In this document: positions 11,518-21,735 of the stretch, piece by piece
Layout: every line of letters begins with the position of its first letter
Numbering within the stretch: the stretch's first letter is position 1
Assembly (NCBI GenBank): GCA_027575765.1
Contig: JANBPT010000501.1
Location: forward strand, 1-33,239
DNA from: Tieghemiomyces parasiticus
Taxonomy: Eukaryota > Kickxellomycota > Dimargaritomycetes > Dimargaritales > Dimargaritaceae
Direction of reading: 5' to 3'
DNA: 33,239 nt
Made by a program: the position numbers and the translations under genes
Notes under the pieces: generated by a model
Databases searched by the model: none
What the model was told of the DNA's origin: nothing
What the model saw: only the letters and a program-made list of their open reading frames with translations

Positions 11518-11656
11518 GGGCCGCGGCCATAGGAGTGGAGAGTTAGAATCAGCCCAAACACCATTCCTGTGGCCTTAGTCTACACGGCCACTACCTCCTC
11601 CATGCGCACTGTCTGCTTGCCAACAGTCCTACCTCTCGCGCCGTCGACCTAATACA

Positions 11657-12565
11657 ATGCGGTTTTCCCTGCTATTCACGGCCATCGCGGCATTCGCTTC
11701 AGCGTTTGCCGCCGACTCAACCAACCCGGGAACGTGCTCGACAATCCGGGTGCGGCGCGAGATTCGACAGCTCAGTGCCCAGGAACGTGCGGCCTTTTTC
11801 GCGGCCATCTGGCAGTTGAACGAGGGCCCCCGTCCCACTATTTGGGATAGCTATGCCCAGCTGCACAGCGAGGCGGGGATGCTCGTGCACCGCAGTCCAC
11901 GCCTGTTTCCGTTCCACCGCCGCCTGCTGCTGGATCTGGAGGAGCGACTGGACGCCATCCTTCCGGGCTTCGCGTTACCGTATTGGGACTGGACCCTGGA
12001 CGCCCGCGACCCGGCAAGCAGCATGATCTTCTCGCCCACCCGAGACTGGTTCGGCAGCCAGGGCACCTGCGTACGTGACGGCGGGTTTGCCAACTTCGGC
12101 GTGTGGTACACCGAGAGCGGCGTACAGCCCCACTGTCTGTCCCGACGTTTCGACCGCGGCGCTCAGATGAGCCCGATATTTCCGCCCTCAGCCATTGCCA
12201 ACATCATCGTCAATAACCAGGATTACGACTTGTTCCGTTTCATGATAGAGACAGGCCCACATAACCTACTTCATCGCGCGATGGGTGGCGATATGGGCAC
12301 CATGGTTGCCCCCAACGACCCGATCTTCTTCTTGCACCACGCCTTCGTCGACCGCTTGTGGTCCGAGTGGCAGGCCCTGCCGGGACGCTTCGCACGCTAC
12401 GATGGCAGCGCCGGGGGACAGGCCGTGAGTCTCCAAGACGCACTGCCCCACTACGGCGATACGGTCAGATCGATGCTCAACATCACCGAGCTGTGCTACC
12501 GTTATGCGCCCAGTGGTACCGAAGTGAGCCGTCGCCTTACTGCTAACCAGGAGGTCTTCAATTAA
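11657..12565 (+). CDS. Secreted tyrosinase (type 3 copper oxidase)
   Basis: Oxidises phenols to o-quinones with a paired copper centre, as in melanin formation or quinone cross-linking. One uninterrupted frame, 302 residues. A signal peptide (1-19, MRFSLLFTAIAAFASAFAAD) marks it as secreted. CuA histidines are H70, H78 and H87 (QLH, LVH, PFHR), followed by LPYWDWTLD. CuB histidines are H202 and H206 (GPHNLLHR) and the pair 227-228 in DPIFFLHHAFVDRLW. All six copper ligands are present, so it should be active. Cysteines at 27, 138, 160 and 280 could form disulfides, fitting an extracellular protein. It is much shorter than the classical fungal tyrosinases of 500-600 residues and lacks their C-terminal blocking domain. 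It has its own TATA box, is intronless unlike most neighbours, and is convergent with the 103-residue gene. Confidence 0.95.
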   Translation: MRFSLLFTAIAAFASAFAADSTNPGTCSTIRVRREIRQLSAQERAAFFAAIWQLNEGPRPTIWDSYAQLHSEAGMLVHRSPRLFPFHRRLLLDLEERLDAILPGFALPYWDWTLDARDPASSMIFSPTRDWFGSQGTCVRDGGFANFGVWYTESGVQPHCLSRRFDRGAQMSPIFPPSAIANIIVNNQDYDLFRFMIETGPHNLLHRAMGGDMGTMVAPNDPIFFLHHAFVDRLWSEWQALPGRFARYDGSAGGQAVSLQDALPHYGDTVRSMLNITELCYRYAPSGTEVSRRLTANQEVFN

Positions 12566-12698
12566 GGGGGGTCTCCAACGCTGATCGTGGTGCACACCCG
12601 ATCCTTGCACTTTGCATCTTCTCTATTTAAATTGCCACCATCGTACACAGTATAGCCCGCCATCCTTATCTCTTACTTTTAACACCCTCCCTACGCTA

Positions 12699-12704
12699 AA
12701 TAAA
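12699..12704 (+). terminator. AATAAA polyadenylation-like signal after tyrosinase
   Basis: Lies 133 bases after the tyrosinase stop, in the 207-base gap before the convergent minus-strand gene. Confidence 0.4.
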
Positions 12705-12772
12705 TCCGGGAGTTCCCATTGTTGCCTTGCTAATCAGGGTTCCCAGATACCCATGAAAGCGAAACATCTTTA

Positions 12773-13084
12773 TCACGAGGTTGACAGTGGAGCAGAATTG
12801 GCCAGGCTGCCCTCTGGGTTAGATGGGGGCAGCTGGGCCTCAAGGTCCGCGAGGGTGCGCCGCAGGCCTTCCAGCTCAGCGGCTCGCGCACTGCGGATAT
12901 CCTCGTTGAGTAGAAAGCCGAAGAGAGTATGGTACGCGTAGGCCACGGCCGAGCTGTAAATAAGCATAGTGACGAGCGGGGCGGTGCTCCGGCTGAGGAG
13001 GGTTCGTGCGGTGGGCGACGAAGGCGCCGTGGTGAAAGCGCGCCGGAACGGCGCGGGGTACCAGCGGGGGCCCAAGCGTAACAT
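12773..13084 (-). CDS. Small predicted mitochondrial membrane protein, unknown family
   Basis: I do not recognise the family. The 103-residue frame begins with a basic, Arg/Ser/Thr-rich stretch without acidic residues (MLRLGPRWYPAPFRRAFTTA), typical of a mitochondrial targeting presequence with an RAFTT-like cleavage region. One hydrophobic segment follows at about 36-58 (APLVTMLIYSSAVAYAYHTL), then a short helix rich in Ala/Glu/Leu/Arg (about 63-85) that could form a coiled coil, and a Ser/Pro-rich tail. This suggests a single-pass inner-membrane protein. A 166-residue frame overlaps on the same strand but has no such organisation. The gene is convergent with tyrosinase and diverges from the PHD-finger gene across 484 bases. 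No intron is needed. Confidence 0.6.
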   Translation of the reverse strand: MLRLGPRWYPAPFRRAFTTAPSSPTARTLLSRSTAPLVTMLIYSSAVAYAYHTLFGFLLNEDIRSARAAELEGLRRTLADLEAQLPPSNPEGSLANSAPLSTS

Positions 13085-13568
13085 GAGTTGTAGTTACGGG
13101 AAACGGAATGGTGAAAAGTGGGAAATGCTGGAGTGATGGCCAGTATGTCCAATGTTCCAAAGGAGTGAGGGGTACTATTAGGTACTGAGGCGAGGAGAAG
13201 GGTGGATCTCAGAGCGGCCTTCCCATTCATCCCCAGCGAGTCCCTGGTTGGCGAGGATTTGCTAGGTTTACTTTACGGTAATGGTTTAGGTAGCCTACGT
13301 GGATTCCGCTCACGTCGATGGCCTGGTTCCCAGAGGTCAAACTACACGCGCGCGTGCGGGGGAGAGATGTCCGTTGTCGATTCGCACACGTCTTGACCCA
13401 CAGCCATGGGCCATCTCTTCTACCTTCACGACAGGCTACCGCGTGTCGGCTCGCACGTTCCTCTTTTTTTTTCTCCCTCCTTACCGGCCGTTGGCAGCAA
13501 CGCCCATTAACACCCTTACGACTTTTCCACTTCCCCGCCCCCCGTGGCCGCGCTTCGACTCGCCCAAC
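13085..13568. other. Divergent intergenic region of the small-protein and PHD genes
   Basis: A 484-base region between two divergent start codons; the half next to the PHD gene is CT-rich (13440-13560), like other leaders here. No TATA box stands out. An in-frame open stretch runs upstream of the PHD ATG, but it reads as leader sequence. Confidence 0.5.
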
Positions 13569-14244
13569 ATGACGGTCGACGGGAGTCTTCAGGTTGTATG
13601 GACAGCCCTGGCCTCCAGTCTAGTCCTACAGAACTCCACGGTACTCGAGGGCATTACCCACCCAGCTTTCCGGTACCTGCGCCCGTCTCATCCCACCATT
13701 GTCGAGCCCGACTGGGCATCTGGCGAGTCGCTGGTCGACCTGCTCGCTCGCGTGAGTACACGCTTCCGAGCCGCCGCGACCGACGTCGACTGCATGGTCC
13801 GATATTTACCATGGGTGCTCGATACCGTTTTGGCCGAAGCTGGTGTTCCTCTGGCTACCTTAGAGCGCTGGTCGACACTCCCGCCAACCTGGCCGTCCGC
13901 CCATGGCCAGGAAGCGGCCCAAAGCATCGAACCTACCAACGTAACCGGCTACCTCGACGACAACCCCGAAGCAGCCGCCACCCAGGCCCGACGAATTATC
14001 CACTACGACCCGTGTAGCGCGGAGGCACCCCTCAGCGCCTACGTCACTAGATTGTACCGAGCAGACCCTCATCGCCCTCCAGACTACCTACGAGTTTACC
14101 TGGTAAGTGGCCGAAATCTTACTTTCGCAGACTGCCTTTCGCCCAGGCCTATCGGGTGAGCACAGGCTTTAACCCCCTTCAATCATTATCCTCTGTGGCT
14201 TACTCCTCTGCGTCTTCACCAATTGTTAGCGTATCTTAACCTCT

Positions 14245-14282
<38 letters not shown>

Positions 14283-15527
14283 GGTCTCTGCCATTAGGAT
14301 GGTAGGCTAACAACCATCGAGCAAACCCTCCACCTCAGTCCCAACTTGACGGAATCACCCGTTACGATAATGGTTAGTGGGTACGGATGATATTTTTGAG
14401 GGATTATTAGAATGTTGTGCCGATGCCGTGAATTGTCCGGGTATCGGACCGGCCGCTTACTTCTCCCCTGACAATCAACTTCCACCGTCATATTTAACCG
14501 CCTCCGTCCTGTACCTTATCAATTCACTACGATTTAGGGCAGCTCCTCATCCGTGGCACCGACAGCCGTTCTACGGGTCACTGCAGACTGGTTAAGTAGC
14601 TACAGCGACCAGCTGGCACCCTTGTCTCCCTCCTTGTGCCAGGCCACGGCAGAATTCCTCCGCGACCGGGTACGTGCGGCTTCGAATCCGCTAGCGTCCA
14701 GAGAGCCGAACCAAACATTCCCTTTCGACCACCAGTCTCCAGGTAGGTACCGGTTGTTGCTCCCCACTTCGTAGCCGATTCTTCTCGCTTTCCGTCCTTA
14801 CATCCACGGTCTTGCTTTACGTTTTCACGCCCTCCCGAGTAACTCCGTCTGACCCTCCTTCCCCTCCCCTGCTACTCCTGTTCCTCTCCCGTCTCCTTGG
14901 TCCCAACCAGGTACGTATCCTGCGCCTGGATCCAAGCCCACGGTTTGTTACGCTCTGCAGTCCGTCGTCGTTGAAAATCTATCGCCCATGGCTGGCGACC
15001 GGCCCCACTTTACGCTCTACGATCGTGACCTGGTCGACCGGTCAGTATGGAAGGAGTGGCGCGGCCGACATCTAACTAAGCTTACTGCATTGCCCACGTC
15101 GCTTGCCGATGAGTCGGCACGGATACGTTGGTTGATTTATCACCGTGATAGTGACGTACCGTCGAGCCCGGCGACAGGCGGTCCCGATTTGGACCAGGGC
15201 TACTTAGACGACGCCGACGATCCGTACGTGATCGATGAAGACTACATGATCGATTTTACGGCCTGTAAAGTCTGTTTGAGCGGCGACGAGCAGACGAACA
15301 ACGAGATTGTGCTGTGCGATCGCTGCGATGAGGGTGTCCATCAGCAATGCCAGCTACCCCGTATCACCACAAGACACCTTTCGTACGATCCATGGTACTG
15401 CGCCAACTGTTGGAAAGACAGCGGGGCGCAGTTGAATCGTGGGTCCAGCGCCAGTAGCCACACGGCGACGGGGACGCACTTGCCGGGCCACCTCAAACGA
15501 AAACTGGACGAGGGTCCAGGGTACTAG
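13569..15527 (+). CDS. PHD-finger protein (4 exons), unknown chromatin role
   Basis: Predicted nuclear protein that reads histone tails through one PHD finger. Exons 13569-14102, 14298-14372, 14538-14742 and 14911-15527, GT-AG with consistent phases, 476 residues. Donors are GTAAGT, GTTAGT and GTAGGT; the second intron is the least certain. The PHD finger (about 390-438) has a complete C4HC3 set: CKVC, CDRC, HQQC and CANC, with NNEIVLCDRCDEGVHQQC, wording close to the first PHD of BRPF/JADE/Nto1 proteins. The zinc knuckle and second PHD of those proteins are absent. An acidic stretch (DDADDPYVIDEDYMIDF) precedes the finger and a basic KRKLDE tail follows it. The N-terminal 380 residues, probably helical, match no domain I know. 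Intron 1 contains a long CT repeat. Confidence 0.8.
14247..14280 (+). repeat. (TC)17 microsatellite in PHD gene intron 1
   Basis: An uninterrupted 34-base TC dinucleotide run ends 17 bases before the exon 2 acceptor at 14297, so it forms most of the polypyrimidine tract of that intron. Confidence 0.95.
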
Positions 15528-18500
15528 AACCCTCGCCTGCCCACCGACCTCTAACCCTACCGAGCCGGGTAGACCATCACGCCCTTCATCTTGATATATT
15601 CGGACGGGCAAGGGGATCTTTGGGGCCCTTGGTCGGGGGAAGGGAGTTCGTAGGTAGCTAGCGGGCTTGGAATTGCCGCCCCGATTCATATGAAGTCGGG
15701 ATGCCAGGACTATGTACTTAACAAGTAGCGGGGGATCCCCGTTTCTCGCTGCTGATACGTGGTACTAGTGGGGCGGAGGCGCAGGTTGTCTCCCTTATCA
15801 ACCCCCTTATCCCTACCGACTTTGGTGTAGTATACTTCATGATCGTTAGATTACTTGGTCTCAACCCTATGTATGGTTTTTAGTTTTAAACTTGAAGCCT
15901 ACTGCCCTTTTCTACCACATTTCCAATTCATACGGGGCCAGTTAGGTTCACCCCCTCAGCTGTCAATTACGACCCGTCAAGGTGAGCCTACGTGTCTGGC
16001 CTTTGTTCCCATCATGGGTCCCACTTTCGTAATTAGTATGATGTGGTAAGTCACATTTTTTTGGCGTGGTCGGAGTGATCTAGGGGCCCTCGATCTCTTT
16101 AATAAAAGGAGAGGTGAAACAGGTGGAGGGCTGGGCAGTCTAGTGATAGTGTATCCCAGAGACACTCCTCAAGGCTTATGTACCTATGGGCCTGTATCTG
16201 GCCTCGCTGGTGCAAGTTGGATTGAAAAGTGCAAGAAGTGACCGGGGAGAGAATTGCTGTAGTGAGACATCGACCTTGTACAGCAAGCGGTGCATGGAGG
16301 GACCACACAAAAAGACTCGAAGGAAAAACAGTGCAATCTATCACCAAGGGTAAGGGATTCTGAAAGGTACATTGGACAGGGGTGGGCCTTGAGGCTTCGG
16401 GTAGGTGGTTATTTCGAGTACAACAATTATAAAACAGTCAGCGGCTTTAAATGGGTGGGGCCGTAATAGTACTGAAATATGCTATGGTTTCAATAAATGT
16501 TTAGTGGTTTCGCTGATTAATCTTTTCTAATTTTCTCAAAGGATCGTGAATATCTCGTTACTTGTCCTCTAAGGTCATATAGCTTAATTTTTTCCATGAA
16601 GTGGCGTAGATGCCGTGGATAGATTGCATTGTCGTGGAAGAAAGAAACGTTGTGGTGAGCTCACTAGCTTGGAAATTCAGGGCACAGTAATTCCTGCTTT
16701 TTACAGTTGCCTTCTTAGGCCAATCATCTGGTGGTCGGATATGGTAAGTATAATCCGAGCGTCAATTTTTTCTAGATCCAGAATAGGGCTGTAGTTGTAG
16801 GATGAAATAATATGTACTGATGATTACGGCTGCCGCCTTATCTATAGCAACCATACTTGGTATTTTGGGATCCTTTCTGGTCAGCTGGCTAGTTGGAGGG
16901 TAGAGAAATAGTCGACAGCGATGATGACAGGGAAGGGGTTATTGTGGGCCGTTTAAGAGAGGAGGCAAATAAAGTATTGAGCCAAAGGAGGCAGCTGGAT
17001 AGGAGTACTCGATTTGTTGGGCAAACTGGGTAGTGCCTCAAAGGTCGACGCGCTAAAACGATCTATTAGATGAGGAAGGTGTGCAGCAATGAATGCCGGT
17101 AATGAATGGGGGACAACCAGTCAGACGTACCTACTGCTATAATGCTGTATGATTTTATAAAAAGGATGGGTGTAACGGTTGGATATGAAAAGCAGGGGAA
17201 GGTCGGATATGTTAAAATACAAGGAATGTCTGTTCCTTAGTTAAAAGAATGGGCGACCACAACTAAATATGACCAGAAAACCAGCTGTCATAGAGAGGAA
17301 AAAACTGCCCTAGAGGAAACACAAGGCTAATAGCCAACAAACTAAAGACTAAGGGACAAAAAGGTTTACTAAACTGGAACGTGTTGAGCGGGGGGGATTG
17401 TGCGATTGTGGTGATAGCAGTCGTTTATTGCGTAGCAACCCCCGAGGGTCTTCTATACGGGGGGGAGGTCGCCCACATCCTTCGTAGCTGACTACCGCTT
17501 GGGTTGGGAGGAATCCCAAAGGGTAACGACAGTGCATGGTGGGGTTAACGCCAAGGCAGAATATAAAGGCCACTGTTAAGTTGTTGGATTAGTGATGAGG
17601 AATACCAAAGGAAGACAAGCCCTGAGAGGATAAAGTCGGAGGTACTTGTTATGGAGAAGACGACAGCCAACATACGAGGAAGGTTGGCGTCGCGAGAAAA
17701 GGACAATGAGTATATGGAATAACGTAAGGTAGGTAGAGAAAGAGGCGGAAATGTCACAACTGCTCGGATCAGTAGTTTTAGTCATGGTAAAAAGTTTATT
17801 AAATTTAATGGCAGGGTTGCTGTAGAGGTCCAAACGGGACAGGATGAATAAATACAATATTAACCAGAAATGGGGAAGGGGATTCGGTTCACTAGATCCA
17901 TGTCACCTCCCCCCATAAGGCCTATTTCACAGGTCCTGAACAAGGGGGTTGCCACCTGGCAACTGTTGTGCCTCAGTAAAACTCTTAATCAGAACCTTGT
18001 ATGGGAATAGGTCTCCCCACGAAGCGATTGAACCTCGGTAAGGTACTTTATCAGTCACCGCAACCGTCCCGAGGTTTTATCGCCACTACTCAGGACAACG
18101 ACTCCGCTAACCTGTAGCCTTCGCCCCAACGCAAAGACCCTACACGGTTATAAACCATGACACGTCGAATATCTTCCTATTATAAATAGCCGATGTTTAT
18201 TCACCTTAATAAAGATTATCGACGTTTGCACCCCCTTATACTTTTATTTTTTAAAGGCACAATACAATCCTTCAGCTCTAAAAATAGAGGAAAATAAAAA
18301 TTCTGAAAGCGTATCCTTTCCCCTTAAGGGGCTCGTAAATGAAAGTGATATTGTAACCGAGATGCACCCTAGGACGCCTCCTTGCCCAAGAAAGCTGCCT
18401 CCCTTCAAGAATTTGTCTTCCTGATAGAATCCTCCAACTTCCATCGCGGATTATTCCCATCCTTTGGTAAAAATAAGAAGGCGGCAGCCTTCCGACTTCG

Positions 18501-19091
18501 GAAGCGAAAGCGACTCAATTTTTGAATCCGCCACCTCAGGGAGAAGAGTCCCCAGAACCAAGAATACCTGCACCAGAACAGTTTCGCATTATCACTTAAA
18601 CCGCACTTATTTAACGACGACGAGTCGCCCATAATTGTAGATTCGTTAAATATGTAATAAACACTATTATTATATTCTACTCGGCCTGCTCGCCGGCGAC
18701 CCTCCCTCGGTCTTTTCACTAGTTGCTCCCCCTCTCGGGCTACACACCCCGTCATACTACTGGTGCCTCCGCTTGCAAGGTTGGGCGATCGAGTTGGGAC
18801 GACCAGAGAGCTGCCGGGGACAGTTTAAACCAGCACAGCTGACCGACCCACGTAAACAGGTCAGCATTCCCATAGGGGAGAAGGCAGACTCATACACACA
18901 CATTCTCTCTCTCTCTCTCAATCGCAATATACAGTTTTAAGACTGTTCAAAGTTACGCAGCCGTCGGCAGACGGTAACTGTTCAACCTCTGAGTGTCGAT
19001 TTCTAGTGTTATTCAGTAGACTAGAACATTACAAACGAACCGGATGAAGGCGAGGGCATTGGCTGTATCCAATGGCGGATCAAGCGAGGAG
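15528..19091. other. 3.5-kb gene-poor stretch with AT-rich core
   Basis: No gene family, tRNA or complete rRNA recognised. The outer parts resemble ordinary intergenic DNA. From about 16.4 to 18.7 kb the sequence is clearly richer in A and T than the rest of the window. It carries several perfect short hairpins: 17948-17963, 18320-18331, 18489-18504, and an 8-base stem pairing 18031-18038 with 18069-18076. A short CA/CT repeat lies at 18894-18919. Minus-strand open frames of 60-116 residues at 18244-18755 overlap in several frames and resemble no protein I know. A nuclear copy of mitochondrial DNA or a decayed element is possible but unproven. Confidence 0.5.
18904..18919 (+). repeat. Short CT repeat preceded by CA repeat
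   Basis: A (CT)-type run of about 16 bases follows a short run of ACAC; simple sequence in non-coding DNA. Confidence 0.8.
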
Positions 19092-21735
19092 CTATTCCCT
19101 GGCGGCTAGGCCGAGTTTGCGTGCATCAGAGACACCTGAATAGGGGGAGGGCAGCGGGTGGGAAATGTTAACGACGGTCAGGGTCATGAGAGGGGAGGGG
19201 CGCTACTCCTGACCGTCTGATCAGCTGCGTTTCCGTGATGGTGAATATGTAGGACGCGGACCGTCTAAAAAAAACTGTAACTTACCCGTTACTGTGCCGT
19301 TAGAGAAGCGGTAGATAGCCTGCACACACGACTCGAAGAAGGAAAATGGGACAGTCTACAGGGCCCATGGTTGGAGATCAGGTGGATTAGTCAACGGTCG
19401 CCCGATAAAGGGTTGAATAAGGTACGGGGTTAGAAGCCACAGGGGAAAACAACATCTGCTGATCACTTACCTGATGGCCCTTACGCTGCAGATAACTGAC
19501 CAGATCTGGCGAGACGCCCTGTTCTACCCGTATCTATTTTGGGAAGGTATCAGAGCGTGGAGGGGAGGGGGTGCAATAGGTAGGATAATGGGTGAGACGA
19601 CATGATCGAGAATGTAGCAGCGGGTCCCCCGATTAGACTGGAGCGAAGGAGGAGGGGCACGCACTGTCATAACTCGAAGTTCAATAATATCCCCCCCGCG
19701 ATGCCGTACGGGGTGTCAGCACCGTTCGGAGTTTACCGCTGACAGGGGTAAGTCGGTCTATTAATTGTGGGATCCCAGAGCGTTTTACGATCTTTGAGTC
19801 GACTTTATACGACCAGTGGTCTCCCCCCCCCCACTCATTGCAATCCACAGTCTTACCTCGTGGGGGATTAGTTGGTGATGGAGGCGGCTACGATCGACGG
19901 CTTCGTTGAGCGGAAGATTAAAGTCTAGGGCGTTGACCAGGACCTGGGCCACGGCACTAATGATGCGACTACCGCCGCTGGCACCGGCCACGACCTGTAC
20001 CTGCCCATCCTGTTCCAGTATCACTGGAACGGACGAGGACAAGGGGCGTTTGCCGCGGACGATCTTGTTGTTGGGCGAAGGGTAGTACCCAAAGGCGTTG
20101 GACTTATTCTGAGTGGAAAAGTCGTCCATCTCATTGTTGAGGATGACGCCGCTGACAGGATCCATCACCTTGGACCCGAAGGCCAGGTTGACAGTAGTGG
20201 TCAGGGACACGGCCTGACCACGGCGATCTAGGATCGAAATGTGGGTCGTGCCGTGCGGTTCCTGGACGTCGTATTCTGGGTTGTAATAGTCCACCGGGTG
20301 GGTGCGGTCGTCGGTGATGTTACGGCGGATGGCGACGGCCAAATCCTTGTCCACGATATGTGCGGTGTGGTTGACAATGTTTACAAAGTCCGGGTCCCCC
20401 AAAAAAGTACGTTTGGCGTAGGCGAATTTAAAGGCCTCGATGAGACGCTGGTAGTTGACGTAGGTGGGGCCCTCAGTAAAGGGTAGTAGTTCCAGAGTAT
20501 TGAGTAGCAGGAGGAGGACGGGACCGCTGGTGGGAGGCGGGCCAGTCACGACGGTGCGTCCCCGGTAGGTACTGCGCAGAGCCGGGCGCAGGAGGGGGCT
20601 ATAGCCGGCAAAGTCGGCAGTGGTAATGACACCACCGCGCCGACGGGCCTCCGCCACCATGGAGTGGGCCAACGGGCCGGTGTAGAAGGCGTCGGCCCCT
20701 TCACGGGCCACGGTTTCCAAGGTGGTGGCCAGGCGAGACCGGTAAACGGTATCACCCTCCCGGATGAGGCGACCCTCCACTGTGTAGGACTCGCGAAACC
20801 CCGGATCCTTAAAAATCAAGTCACGTTCTCTCTGGAGGACCAGGTCCAGGATTTTGTCGGCCGTAAAGCCGTCGCGAGCCAGGCGGATGGCCGGGCGGAA
20901 GAGGTCGGCCCAGGGAAGCCGGCCGTAGCGGTGGTGCGCGAGGGCGAAGCCACGAATCTCCCCGGGCACGGCGACGGCAAGGCCACCGACTTGGGCCAGG
21001 GTGATATCGTCCTGGTACATATCGACCGTAGCTGCGGCCGGGGCGGTCTCGCGAAAATCAACAAGTTCCGCTTGGTCGGTGGCGTTACGCACGAGGGCGA
21101 ACCCACCCCCGCCGATGCCTGAGGAAAAGCTGTGTACCACACCGATACAGAGGGCGGCAGCGATGGCGGCGTCCACCGCGGAACCGTCCTGCCGCAGAAT
21201 ATCAGCGCCGATGTGGGAGCAGGTGGGGTTCTCGGCTGATACCATACCGCCGTGCCCGGTGACAGGGGTCGAAGCATACGGGGTGTAGTCTTCAAGGGTA
21301 AGAGGGAGGGGGCAAGGCGGAACAATGGTGGCAGATAACGAGGTCGTGTGAGGAGAGAGGCGGCAAATATCGTTAGCCACGCCGGGGCCCCACAGGAGAC
21401 GGAAACAAGAAGAGCGTGTGGAAGCAGGCCTCGGTTCGCAGGAACTCCAGGCCGACGCCAAAATACTCACCTCTGGCGTGGTGGCGATCAAGTGGGGAGC
21501 GTAAGAGCACGACGGCGTAGGTTAAGAAGAAGGCCATGGCCAGGACGGCTACCAGTAAGGGCCTGGGGAAGCGGGACGTCGCAGGGGGCGAGGTGGTCGG
21601 TGCCGCCGAGTCAGCGACGTCTACGGCCAGGGAGCCTTTACCCAGGGGCGTGACGGAAGTCGCCGACAAGAGGGGTTGCCGAGGGTTATCCGTCGGTCGC
21701 GTGACGGACTTGGTAGCATCGGGATGTAGCACCAT
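19092..21735 (-). CDS. GGT1: Gamma-glutamyltransferase, membrane-anchored (5 exons)
   Basis: Cleaves the gamma-glutamyl bond of glutathione and its conjugates; the precursor cuts itself into two subunits. Exons 21735-21471, 21289-19857, 19533-19471, 19355-19286 and 19135-19092, all GT-AG and in phase, 624 residues. A cytosolic N-tail is followed by one signal-anchor segment (about 58-78, LLVAVLAMAFFLTYAVVLL), giving a type II protein with the enzyme in the vacuole lumen or outside. Family marks: GHGGMVSAENP, SSGIGGGGFALV, and the self-cleavage site HGTTHIS with the predicted nucleophile Thr436. Also present are NNEMDDFS, PLSSSVPVI and GASGGSRII. The three small last exons restore the normal C-terminus, reading VQAIYRF and VSDARKLGLAARE before the stop. 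Without them the main frame would run on into intron sequence. It diverges from the phosphoribosyltransferase gene across 1.8 kb. Confidence 0.97.

Larger units (their letters stand above)
10807..11656. other. Intergenic, NAB2-like 3' flank and tyrosinase promoter
   Basis: Contains a polyadenylation-like AATAAA at 10993-10998 for the upstream gene and a TATA box at 11510-11517 for tyrosinase. No coding sequence recognised. Confidence 0.6.

Noticed and set aside
12730..13230. 166-codon minus-strand frame overlapping the 103-residue gene
   Set aside because: Longer, but low in any recognisable organisation; the 103-residue frame has presequence, membrane segment and coiled coil in order.
14377..14595. 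Open frame of 72 codons inside the PHD gene
   Set aside because: It cannot be joined in phase with the flanking exons and lies mostly in the intron 14373-14537, which has a proper donor and a pyrimidine-AG acceptor.
18128..18150. Short resemblance (AAAGACCCTA) to a conserved piece of large-subunit rRNA
   Set aside because: Only about ten bases match; the flanking conserved rRNA segments are not present.
20664..21122. 152-codon plus-strand frame opposite GGT
   Set aside because: Antisense shadow of the long GC-rich GGT exon; no independent signals.
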